Origin: RBG-16-57-11 sp964503145
GTDB lineage: Bacteria; Chloroflexota; Anaerolineae; Anaerolineales; UBA4823
Reading direction: 5' to 3'
NCBI GenBank assembly: GCA_964503145.1
Contig: CAZCYV010000005.1
Span: 124,001 to 188,000, forward strand
Length of the DNA stretch: 64,000 bases
Shown here: piece by piece, positions 1 through 6,554 of the stretch
Layout of the letters: each line of letters begins with the position of its first letter
How positions within the stretch are numbered: the first letter of the stretch is position 1
Notes under the pieces: generated by a model
What the model was told of the DNA's origin: nothing
The model's input: the letters and a program-made list of their open reading frames with translations, nothing else
Database searches by the model: none
Program-made: the position numbers and the translations under genes

Positions 1-460
1 GTCGCGCCAACGCGGGCCAGGCTGCGCCGGCGGCGCCGGCAAGCAGGACCATGGATAGCCCCAGGTTCTCGGTGGCGTCGCAAATGGCGGCTAAAGCCAT
101 GCCCCATGCCAGGGGGACGCCCAGCCCGGCCAGCGGCCATTGGCGAGATCGCAGCGTCCCTGCTGCCAGTAAGCAACCCAGGCCGATCGCCATAGAATAC
201 GCCAACATATAGAGATAGTCGAAACCCAGACCAAAGGCCGCGTACATCCTGGCCTGTTCATCCCAGGTGGCGAGAATCGCCTGCGCCCGTTCTGGGGAGC
301 CTGCCAGCTCGAAGGATACGATTCCGGCAGGCGCCTGCGAGGTGATGAGCGGTCTGCCCAGGATATTCATGATCGCCGTAATCGCCAGGGCAGCGATGAG
401 CAAAGGCCAGAAGAGCGCCTTCTGCTGGCGCGGATCAAGGGCCAGGAAAGGGTGCCTCAT
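1..460 (-). CDS. Membrane protein of unknown function (3' end outside window)
   Basis: An open frame of 153 codons runs leftward from ATG at 458-460 and leaves the window before a stop, so the C-terminus is missing. The start is supported by GGCAGGAGG about 7 bases upstream. The translation begins MRHPFLALDPRQQK and has at least three hydrophobic segments, near residues 15-35, 82-103 and 111-128, with a soluble stretch of about 45 residues after the first. No family motif is recognisable. A possible promoter, TTGCGC (585-590), 17 bases, GATACT (562-567), lies upstream on the minus strand, so the gene is probably transcribed separately from the carD unit. Confidence 0.6.
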   Translation of the reverse strand, partial: MRHPFLALDPRQQKALFWPLLIAALAITAIMNILGRPLITSQAPAGIVSFELAGSPERAQAILATWDEQARMYAAFGLGFDYLYMLAYSMAIGLGCLLAAGTLRSRQWPLAGLGVPLAWGMALAAICDATENLGLSMVLLAGAAGAAWPALAR

Positions 461-592
461 GGTTAGCCTCCTGCCTCAGAAGAATCGGTCGGGTCAATGC
501 TAAGGGACGCAACATCTCAGGGGTGTGTGCCCAGATGAGGAGTCTTGCAAAACATGTACAAAGTATCTCATAATCCGGGCAGTTGCGCAATC

Positions 593-632
593 AAAAAGGC
601 GCTGTGCGTCTTCATCGGCGCAGCGCCTTTTG
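593..632 (-). terminator. Intrinsic terminator after the CarD gene
   Basis: The arms AAAAGGCGCTG (594-604) and CAGCGCCTTTT (621-631) form an 11-bp inverted repeat around a 16-base loop. Read on the minus strand it ends in five T residues. It lies about 55 bases past the carD stop codon, so it most likely ends the RRM-carD transcript. Confidence 0.7.
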
Positions 633-685
633 CGATTGGAAGAACCCCGATCTGGACGAGGGGCCGAGCGTGTCTGCTGAGCAGG

Positions 686-1171
686 CTACTCGGGTTTCTG
701 CTCCAGCAGGCGATGCAAGTCATGCTCGGCCTGGGAACGTGGGACGCCCAAAGAGATATGCCATTCGTTTAGCAGGAAATTTTGCGCCCGCTCCAGGATG
801 GCGGAGTCGTAATCGTTCAGCTTTTTCGTCCGCCTGAAAGCCACCAGGTCGCGGATGACCTGACAAATGGACTCGAGCCGTCCATCTTTCATCATTGCCA
901 TGAGTTGATTTTTTCTCTCCCAGCGGTCGCCAGAGAGGGGCTGTTCAGGTCCTTTCAGGATTTCGAAAAGGTGTTCGAATTCGTCCGCCGGAGTGGGGAC
1001 GCGCAAGCTGGCTTGGCCCTGATCGGTAATCGGCACGAACAAAGTCATATCGCGAACTTGCACCACATAGTACTTTTCCGATCGCCCGGATAGGACCTTC
1101 TCATCTAACTGAATGACCTCGCCGGGGCCATAAGTCCAATGTACGACCTGATCGCCGACGCGGAAGTTCAT
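686..1171 (-). CDS. carD: CarD-family transcriptional regulator
   Basis: The 161-residue product has the layout of CarD proteins. An N-terminal RNA-polymerase-interacting (TRCF-like Tudor) domain covers about residues 1-60, with MNFRVGDQVVHWTYGPGEV at the start. An all-helical C-terminal domain follows. Proteins of this family bind the RNA polymerase beta subunit and stabilise open promoter complexes, notably at rRNA promoters. GGAGGCGAAAG immediately precedes the ATG. The gene follows the RRM gene by 30 bases and is followed by a terminator, so the two form a small operon. The length and the first 60 residues fit the family well. The regulon cannot be read from this window. Confidence 0.88.
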   Translation of the reverse strand: MNFRVGDQVVHWTYGPGEVIQLDEKVLSGRSEKYYVVQVRDMTLFVPITDQGQASLRVPTPADEFEHLFEILKGPEQPLSGDRWERKNQLMAMMKDGRLESICQVIRDLVAFRRTKKLNDYDSAILERAQNFLLNEWHISLGVPRSQAEHDLHRLLEQKPE

Positions 1172-1201
1172 CTTTCGCCTCCAATTCTCAAACCGGGCAA
1201 C

Positions 1202-1546
1202 CTAATACCGTCGCTGTCCACCGCCGCGCCGATTGCGGTCCCCGCGCCCGCCGCGCTGCCCTGAGCGGTTGTTGTCGAACCGTCTAGCGGGGCGTTCTTC
1301 CATAGGTCGGGCGATATTGACTTTGAGCACCCGCTCTCCGAAGGTTGCGCCGTTGAATTGCCTGATTGCGCTTTCCGCTTCGGTCTGGGAGCTCATCTCG
1401 ACGAAACCAAAGCCTTTGGAACGGCCGGTGTCGCGATCCTTGATCAGGGCGACTGAAACCACCGTTCCGACCTCCGAAAACAAAGTGCGCAAATCCTCCT
1501 CTGATGTCGAGTAGGACAAATTCCCGACGTATAACTTTGTATCCAT
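1202..1546 (-). CDS. Small RRM RNA-binding protein
   Basis: The 114-residue protein is one RNA recognition motif (about residues 1-82) plus a basic Gly/Arg-rich tail. RNP2 is LYVGNL and RNP1 is KGFGFVEM, both intact. This is the compact RNA-binding protein type known from cyanobacteria and other bacteria, often cold-induced. The tail RGGRGDRNRRGGGQRRY resembles RGG motifs that add non-specific RNA affinity. AAAGGAGATCTGG precedes the ATG. The gene is upstream of carD in the same orientation. A terminator-like hairpin sits only about 28 bases before its start and could either end the upstream PAC2 transcript or act as a leader attenuator. Confidence 0.9.
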   Translation of the reverse strand: MDTKLYVGNLSYSTSEEDLRTLFSEVGTVVSVALIKDRDTGRSKGFGFVEMSSQTEAESAIRQFNGATFGERVLKVNIARPMEERPARRFDNNRSGQRGGRGDRNRRGGGQRRY

Positions 1547-1574
1547 CCAGATCTCCTTTATGGGCGTTTGAAAG

Positions 1575-1606
1575 AAAAACCGCCAGCCCTACATAAGGAC
1601 CGGCGG
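1575..1606 (-). terminator. Terminator-like hairpin in the RRM gene leader
   Basis: On the minus strand CCGCCGG (1600-1606) pairs with CTGGCGG (1580-1586, one G-U pair) across a 13-base loop and is followed at once by five T residues (1575-1579). It lies 47 bases after the PAC2 stop and 28 bases before the RRM start. The only promoter-like sequence I find for the RRM gene (TGGTCA, 17 bases, TAAAAT, spanning the PAC2 stop) is upstream of it. It is therefore either a shared PAC2 terminator or an attenuator for the RRM gene. Confidence 0.6.
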
Positions 1607-1652
1607 GAACTGCACAAATCCTAGAGCAAGTACGTTGCAATTTTATCACACT

Positions 1653-2651
1653 CTATTCAGCCTGACCAGCCCCACCCTCGTCCAGGCGATCCAGCAGGCC
1701 GCGCAATTTTTCTTCCCAAAATTCGTCATCAGGATTGAAGACCTTCTCGTCATAATCCTGGGCCAGGCGCTGAAGATAATCGCGCACTCCTAACTGCGGC
1801 GCGGCCTGATCGATCTCGTCGATCTTTGCGTCCATGGCCTGGTGTAGCTGACGACTGCGCTTTTCCAGATCGGTCAGATCCCAATTGAGCGAGAACATGT
1901 AGTTCAGACGTCGGACGATGCCCAACCAGGCGGCGTAGTCGTACTCGATGCGGATCAAGCCGCCAACCGACTCTGCCGCGGAGAAATCATACGCAGGGAC
2001 GAAGGCATAGAACCCAACCATTTCCACGCCCTGTTCGTTTGCGCGCCGGCACAAATAGGAACCGATGCTGGCGCCGCCGTGATAATCCGACAGAGTGATG
2101 GCGAGGCGCTCCATCTCATTGCGCAGGGCGGGCCGGCTGACGATGCCGTGGATGGCGCGCTCCCGGTCATAGGGTACTTCGCCGTACACCCCGCCGAGGC
2201 TGACGATACGCCGCACGTTCAGGCTGCGCGCCACGTGGATGATCGAGGCGACATAGCGCTCGACCTCCATGTGCGGTTCTTCGCCGCACAAGATCACGAC
2301 GCCGCGCTGGTTATCGCCGGTGTAGTACAAATCATTGCTGGGTGTTTGCAGAGATTTGGGGTATCCGCGGTCGAAATGCACGACTGGCCGCAGCAGATCG
2401 TGTGTCCCCGGCAATTGGAAAAGGTAGAAACCATCCGGATAGATCGTTCCAATAGGGCGGGCATGAGTCTGCTTGACCAGATATTCTGGCAGACCGGAGG
2501 ACACCGAACCCGCGTCTGCCCACTGTCGCCAGCCGACCAGCATGCACATCTCGCGCGCCTCGGGCGTCTCCCACAGTTCTACCGCTAAGCCGGTGCGGGG
2601 CGCTTCACGGCGTTTCGATCTCAATTCAGGCTCGTTTTCCATACCTTCCAT
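1653..2651 (-). CDS. PAC2-family protein
   Basis: The 332-residue protein matches the PAC2 family (archaeal and bacterial relatives of proteasome assembly chaperone 2), whose bacterial role is unsettled. The core spans about residues 20-260 and includes VELWETPEAREMCMLVGW, a central RIVSLGGVYGEVP strand-loop and GLIRIEYDYAAWLG. The last 70 residues are acidic and helical (EKRSRQLHQAMDAKIDEIDQ). The ATG at 2649-2651 has GGAG only two bases upstream. The in-frame ATG at 2640-2642 has better spacing and may be the true start. The gene is divergent from the operon beginning at 2805. No proteasome gene is in the window. Confidence 0.8.
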   Translation of the reverse strand: MEGMENEPELRSKRREAPRTGLAVELWETPEAREMCMLVGWRQWADAGSVSSGLPEYLVKQTHARPIGTIYPDGFYLFQLPGTHDLLRPVVHFDRGYPKSLQTPSNDLYYTGDNQRGVVILCGEEPHMEVERYVASIIHVARSLNVRRIVSLGGVYGEVPYDRERAIHGIVSRPALRNEMERLAITLSDYHGGASIGSYLCRRANEQGVEMVGFYAFVPAYDFSAAESVGGLIRIEYDYAAWLGIVRRLNYMFSLNWDLTDLEKRSRQLHQAMDAKIDEIDQAAPQLGVRDYLQRLAQDYDEKVFNPDDEFWEEKLRGLLDRLDEGGAGQAE

Positions 2652-2714
2652 CTCTCCGGGGGCGCCAATCCTTTGCTATTGAGACGATTGTACCCGATAA
2701 TTTGCCCTTTTCCC

Positions 2715-2743
2715 TTGCCGAATAGCTTGAATTGGGGCATACT
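2715..2743 (+). promoter_or_regulatory. Promoter for the 2805-4620 operon
   Basis: TTGCCG (2715-2720) and CATACT (2738-2743) are separated by 17 bases and lie about 60 bases ahead of the first plus-strand start. Five of six -10 positions match the sigma-70 consensus. The assignment is by sequence only. Confidence 0.5.
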
Positions 2744-2804
2744 ATGCCAGCATGCTGCGCTAGCGAGCGATGATGAGCCTTACGATGATCCTGGAGGTAC
2801 CCCA

Positions 2805-3227
2805 ATGAGCGAAGTCCCACCCAGCGAAGAAAGTCTGCGCCAAGAGCTCGAAACTTTGGGCAAGAACCTGGTTGGAGCGATGCGTTCCGCCTGGGAAGCG
2901 CCGGAGAGCAAACGGCTGCGCGAGGAAGTGACGACCGGGCTGAGCGATTTGGTCTCGACATTAAAGCGCGAGGCGGAATACCTGGCAGCTCACCCGGCGA
3001 CCCAGCGAATCAAAACCGATGTGGAGCAGTTCGGCGAGAAGATCAAGGCGCCCGAAGCGCAAGTTGCGGTGAGGCGTGAGCTACTCAGCGCCTTGCAGGC
3101 GGTGAACTCTGAACTGCAGAAGCTGCTCGACAGATGGTCGGAAGCCGATGTTTCTGCGGCTGCTACAGAAACTTCTGGGACAACCGGTGATGTGGAAGAG
3201 TCGCCGCCAGCCAACCCGGTAGAATGA
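2805..3227 (+). CDS. Hypothetical helical protein, first gene of an envelope operon
   Basis: A 140-residue, highly charged protein with no membrane segment. I start it at ATG 2805 (MSEVPPSEESLRQ) because CTGGAGG sits about 7 bases upstream; a longer frame to 2673 has no such signal. Most of it is predicted amphipathic helix (about residues 8-115, for example ESLRQELETLGKNLVGAM), with a disordered acidic tail. I do not recognise a family. The next gene starts one base after its stop, so the two are co-transcribed. A peripheral or scaffold role is possible but not shown. Confidence 0.6.
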   Translation: MSEVPPSEESLRQELETLGKNLVGAMRSAWEAPESKRLREEVTTGLSDLVSTLKREAEYLAAHPATQRIKTDVEQFGEKIKAPEAQVAVRRELLSALQAVNSELQKLLDRWSEADVSAAATETSGTTGDVEESPPANPVE

Positions 3228-3228
3228 C

Positions 3229-3516
3229 ATGCCTGGTTTGATCAGCGTTGAAACGACCCCCGGCCAAGCTGTAATGGCGCATGGCCGGCGTCTGATCCCT
3301 TTTGCCACGAAATGGACCTTCTACCTGCCGGTCTTTAATCTTGGGCTGGTATGGAACCGACCGGTCTCGGTTTTGGTGACCGGCGCCGATGGGAGTGAAC
3401 AGGTGCTGCCGGTGCGCGATCCGACCCGGCAGATTGTTTGGGCGTTATGGGGCGCGAGCGCTGTGCTGGCGATCTGGCTAACGCTGACCAAAATCACGAA
3501 TCGAGGTAAACAATGA
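3229..3516 (+). CDS. Hypothetical small membrane-anchored protein
   Basis: A 95-residue protein. Residues 1-70 are beta-rich and soluble (LISVETTPGQAVMAHGRRLIP, VSVLVTGADGSEQVLPVRDP). Residues 70-88 form one hydrophobic helix (IVWALWGASAVLAIWLTL) followed by a basic end. No family is recognised. It lies between two genes at spacings of one base and a four-base overlap, so its product is probably made together with the GerW-like protein that follows. Confidence 0.55.
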   Translation: MPGLISVETTPGQAVMAHGRRLIPFATKWTFYLPVFNLGLVWNRPVSVLVTGADGSEQVLPVRDPTRQIVWALWGASAVLAIWLTLTKITNRGKQ

Positions 3517-3974
3517 GCGAAAATGATGCAAATGCCCAGACGGGGCAAGCCGGGATGATGGCTTATCGTGATCCATCCCTGGATACGATTGGGCAGGTGA
3601 TGGAAGGACTCCATCGGGTGGGCAGCGTCGATGCAGTGTATGGCGCGCCGGTAAAGCAACGGGATGTGGTGATCATCCCAGCCGCCGAGGTGTTCGCGGC
3701 GAGCGGCTTTGGCCTGGGGCAGGGGGTTGGGGGTTCAGAAGAAGAGTCGGGCGCTTCTGGGGCGGGGGGCGGCGGAGGCGGGGGCGGCAGCGCACACGCC
3801 CGCCCGGTAGCGGTGATCGTCGTATCGGCGGAGGGCGTTCGCGTCGAGCCGGTGCTGGATATCACCAAGATCGCCCTGGCTGGCGTAACCTTTGCTGCTT
3901 TTGCGGTGGGCGCGCTGGCGCGCCTGGGGCAGGCGAAGCGCGCCTTTGCCAGGATGAGCAAGGCAATCGAGTAA
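3513..3974 (+). CDS. GerW/YtfJ-like sporulation-family protein
   Basis: A 153-residue protein overlapping the previous gene by ATGA. Features seen in the GerW (YtfJ) family are present. An N-terminal helix with TIGQVMEGLHRVGSVDAVYG is followed by VVIIPAAEVFAASGFGLGQG, a glycine-rich linker (about residues 86-95) and the strand PVAVIVVSAEGVRVEPVLD. A C-terminal hydrophobic stretch (KIALAGVTFAAFAVGALARL) replaces the short end of Bacillus proteins. In Bacillus the protein is needed for spore germination. Here the neighbours are phospholipid and lipoprotein genes and nothing points to sporulation, so the role is probably in the envelope. Confidence 0.7.
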   Translation: MSENDANAQTGQAGMMAYRDPSLDTIGQVMEGLHRVGSVDAVYGAPVKQRDVVIIPAAEVFAASGFGLGQGVGGSEEESGASGAGGGGGGGGSAHARPVAVIVVSAEGVRVEPVLDITKIALAGVTFAAFAVGALARLGQAKRAFARMSKAIE

Positions 3975-4008
3975 CAAAAACATCTATTCGGAAAGGTAGA
4001 TCCTATTT

Positions 4009-4620
4009 GTGGAGCAGGCTGGCAAAAATAAACAACCCATGACTCTTACCGACCAGATGCGAGGCGTTTTTAGGGGGGTGGTCGAACCCATCGCCGCTTT
4101 CTTCAATCGCTTGGGGTTGATGCCAAACACCATGACCTTGTTGGGTCTGGCGGGCAATATCGCCGGGGCGATTTTGCTCGCTCAGGGCAACATGCTCTGG
4201 GGCGGCATCCTGATCCTGTTGATGGGGCCGGTGGACGCTCTAGATGGGACGATGGCCCGGTTGCGCGGCATGGCGGGAAGCTTTGGCGCCTTTGTCGACT
4301 CGGTCACCGATCGCTACTCTGAGCTGGTCATCTTTGGTGGGCTGATGTTCTACTATGCCCAACAAGGCGATATGCTTTCTACGCTTGGGGTGTACGCGGC
4401 TGCGGCTGGCTCGGTGCTGGTCTCTTATGTCCGTTCGCGAGGCCAATCCCTGGGCTGGGACACCAAAGTGGGCATCCTGACGCGCATGGAGCGGTACCTG
4501 GTGCTCGCTCCGACCCTGATATTCAACGTCCCCATGGTGGGCATTTGGATCATCGCAATTCTGGCCAATGTGACTGCGTTGCAGAGGATCGTTGATGTTC
4601 GCAGGCAATCGCGACAGTGA
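4009..4620 (+). CDS. CDP-alcohol phosphatidyltransferase
   Basis: A 203-residue integral membrane enzyme with about six hydrophobic segments. The family signature D-G-x2-A-R-x8-G-x3-D-x3-D is complete in DALDGTMARLRGMAGSF followed by GAFVDSVTD (about residues 76-103). These enzymes move a phosphatidyl group from a CDP-diacylglycerol-type donor to an alcohol in phospholipid synthesis. The acceptor (glycerol-3-phosphate, inositol phosphate or other) cannot be decided here. The start is GTG at 4009 with GGAAAGG upstream; an ATG at 4039 lacks a ribosome site. It follows the GerW-like gene by 34 bases. Confidence 0.85.
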   Translation: MEQAGKNKQPMTLTDQMRGVFRGVVEPIAAFFNRLGLMPNTMTLLGLAGNIAGAILLAQGNMLWGGILILLMGPVDALDGTMARLRGMAGSFGAFVDSVTDRYSELVIFGGLMFYYAQQGDMLSTLGVYAAAAGSVLVSYVRSRGQSLGWDTKVGILTRMERYLVLAPTLIFNVPMVGIWIIAILANVTALQRIVDVRRQSRQ

Positions 4621-4656
4621 TTGATGGGCGAAGGCTACAAGCGATGAGCTTTTGTT

Positions 4657-4701
4657 ACCCGGCTGTTTGGCCGGGTGGAGCCGGGTCGATCGAACCCGGC
4701 T
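4657..4701. repeat. Tandem hairpins that can pair two ways
   Basis: Four short segments alternate: ACCCGGC (4657-4663), GCCGGGT (4670-4676), GCCGGGT (4680-4686) and ACCCGGC (4694-4700). They can form two adjacent hairpins, or pair 1 with 3 and 2 with 4. The second hairpin resembles the palindrome at 24645-24677. No T run follows. It could be a REP-like element, a processing site or a leader structure before lgt. Confidence 0.55.
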
Positions 4702-4725
4702 GCAACCTTATCTGGAGAGAAAAGC

Positions 4726-5529
4726 ATGCCTGGAATTGACATTGGACCTATAAGGATTCACTACTATGGCATTATCCTGATGCTTGGGGCGCTGGCGGGG
4801 GCCTGGCTGGCGACTCGCGAGGCTCGACGGCGCGGGCAAGACACGGAGGTCGTTTGGGATGGGTTGGTTTGGGTGCTGATTGGTGGGATCGTCGGCGCTC
4901 GCCTGTGGCATGTGCTCACCCCGCCGGTCTCGATGGGGAAGACGTTTCTGGATTATCTGAGCAAACCGCTGGATATCCTGAAGGTTTGGGAAGGCGGGTT
5001 GGGCATTCCAGGCGCAGTCATCGGCGGCGCGCTGGCGTTGTATATTTACTGTCGGCGTCGCAAGATGAACTTCTTGCTGTGGGCGGATATCGCGGCGCCC
5101 GGTCTGGCGTTGGGACAGGCGATTGGGCGTTGGGGCAACTTCGTCAACCAGGAGGTCTATGGCAAGCCCACCACCCTGCCCTGGGCGGTGCATATCGATC
5201 CGGCTTATCGCTATCCAGGATTCGAGAATGTAGAGACCTTCCATCCGCTCTTCTTATACGAGTCGCTCTGGAATCTGGCTTTGATGGGTCTGCTGCTGTG
5301 GTTAGGACGGCGCTATGGAGAACGTCTGAAAGTTGGCGACCTGTTCCTGGTGTATCTGATTGGTTATCCGTTCGGGCGCTTCCTGCTGGAGTTTCTGCGC
5401 CTGGATATCTCGATGGTTGGCGGGATCAACATCAACCAGATTCTGATGGCTATTGTAGCGTTGATCGCTGTGGGAACGCTGATCTGGCGGCATCGCCGAC
5501 CTTCAGGGACAACCGAACCAGCCGAATAA
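4726..5529 (+). CDS. lgt: Prolipoprotein diacylglyceryl transferase
   Basis: A 267-residue membrane enzyme that attaches diacylglycerol from phosphatidylglycerol to the lipobox cysteine of prolipoproteins, the first step of lipoprotein maturation. The Lgt signature is present as GQAIGRWGNFVNQEVYG (about residues 130-146), preceded by GGLGIPGAVIGG. About seven hydrophobic segments are visible. The start at ATG 4726 is preferred over an upstream frame extension because TCTGGAGAG lies just upstream and MPGIDIGPIRIHYYG is the usual Lgt N-terminus. Substrates in this window include the ZnuA-like protein and the sugar-binding protein, both with lipoboxes. Confidence 0.93.
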   Translation: MPGIDIGPIRIHYYGIILMLGALAGAWLATREARRRGQDTEVVWDGLVWVLIGGIVGARLWHVLTPPVSMGKTFLDYLSKPLDILKVWEGGLGIPGAVIGGALALYIYCRRRKMNFLLWADIAAPGLALGQAIGRWGNFVNQEVYGKPTTLPWAVHIDPAYRYPGFENVETFHPLFLYESLWNLALMGLLLWLGRRYGERLKVGDLFLVYLIGYPFGRFLLEFLRLDISMVGGININQILMAIVALIAVGTLIWRHRRPSGTTEPAE

Positions 5530-5573
5530 CCCCATATCGAATAACCCCTATATATGGAAAGTTTGCAGGGACG

Positions 5574-6485
5574 ATGATCAAAACCGAGGCATTGTGTAAG
5601 CGTTTCGACGGGTTTACCGCGGTGGACAATGTCTCGCTTAGCCTGGGGAAGGGCGAGGTTTTGGCGTTGCTGGGTCCAAACGGCGCCGGCAAGACGACAA
5701 CGGTGCGGATGCTTTCGTCTGTGCTGCGGCCGACCAGCGGCAAGGCGTGGGTTGCGGGATATGATGTAATACGTCAGGCGCGCCAGGTGCGGGCAGCGGT
5801 TGGCGTGCTCACCGAAAACCACGGTTTGTATAACCGGATGCCCGCCGACGATTACCTGGATTTCTTTGGCCAGATCTATCACCTGAGTCGCGCCAGACGC
5901 CAGGCGCGGACGCGCGAGTTACTCGAGCAGTTTGGCCTGCTGGAGCATGCCAGCAGGCCGGTAGGCGAGTTTTCCAAAGGCATGCGCCAGAAGCTGGCTC
6001 TGGCGCGCGCCTTGCTGCACAACCCGCCGGTGCTCCTGCTGGATGAGCCGACATCGGCCATGGATCCGGAAAGCGCCCGCCTGGTGCGCAACGCCATCCA
6101 CGAGTTGCGCTCGGCGGAGCGCACGATCGTCATCTGCACCCACAATCTGGCCGAAGCCGAAGAATTGGCCGACCAGATTGCGATCATCCGCCGGGGACAG
6201 ATTATCGCTCTGGGGGAGCCTGCGGCGCTGAAGGAACGTCTGCTGGGCGAGCCGGAATACGAACTTCGCCTTGCCAGTCGCCTGAACGGCGCTTTGCCTG
6301 CTTTGCCGGAGGGGGTCGTCCTGATCGCTCGGGGCGAGGATTGGGTCCGTTTCCATTCCCCGAACGCCCGATATTTCAATCCGCAGGTCTTGCAGTGTTT
6401 TCTGCAGGCTGGGTTAGGCGTCGTCTCGCTCCAGGAGGCTCCGCGCAACCTGGAACAGGTGTATTTGCAGGCGATCAAAGAATAG
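5574..6485 (+). CDS. ABC-2 type transporter ATP-binding protein
   Basis: A 303-residue ATPase. Walker A is GPNGAGKTT (near residue 37), the signature is FSKGMRQKL and Walker B is VLLLDEPTSAMDP, with the switch histidine in ICTHNLAEAEELA. The C-terminal 90 residues form the extra domain seen in ABC-2 exporters. A much longer frame runs back to 4854 but overlaps lgt in another frame. The start at 5574 (MIKTEALCKRF, with CAGGGA upstream) gives the normal family length. The permease gene follows after 69 bases, so the pair forms an exporter; the substrate is unknown. Confidence 0.9.
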   Translation: MIKTEALCKRFDGFTAVDNVSLSLGKGEVLALLGPNGAGKTTTVRMLSSVLRPTSGKAWVAGYDVIRQARQVRAAVGVLTENHGLYNRMPADDYLDFFGQIYHLSRARRQARTRELLEQFGLLEHASRPVGEFSKGMRQKLALARALLHNPPVLLLDEPTSAMDPESARLVRNAIHELRSAERTIVICTHNLAEAEELADQIAIIRRGQIIALGEPAALKERLLGEPEYELRLASRLNGALPALPEGVVLIARGEDWVRFHSPNARYFNPQVLQCFLQAGLGVVSLQEAPRNLEQVYLQAIKE

Positions 6486-6554
6486 AGACTCAGGCGAGTG
6501 AGTGTGAAATCAAGGATGGACCGGCAAATGTATCAGGGTCGAGGAGATTGAGCG

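Noticed and set aside
3760..3795. G-rich tract as a phase-variable or quadruplex switch in the GerW-like gene
   Set aside because: It encodes the glycine linker common in this family, and the runs are broken by C and A, so slippage is not specially indicated.
4854..5573. N-terminal extension of the ABC ATPase frame back to 4854
   Set aside because: It overlaps lgt in a different frame and would double the family's length; the ATG at 5574 gives a standard ATPase.
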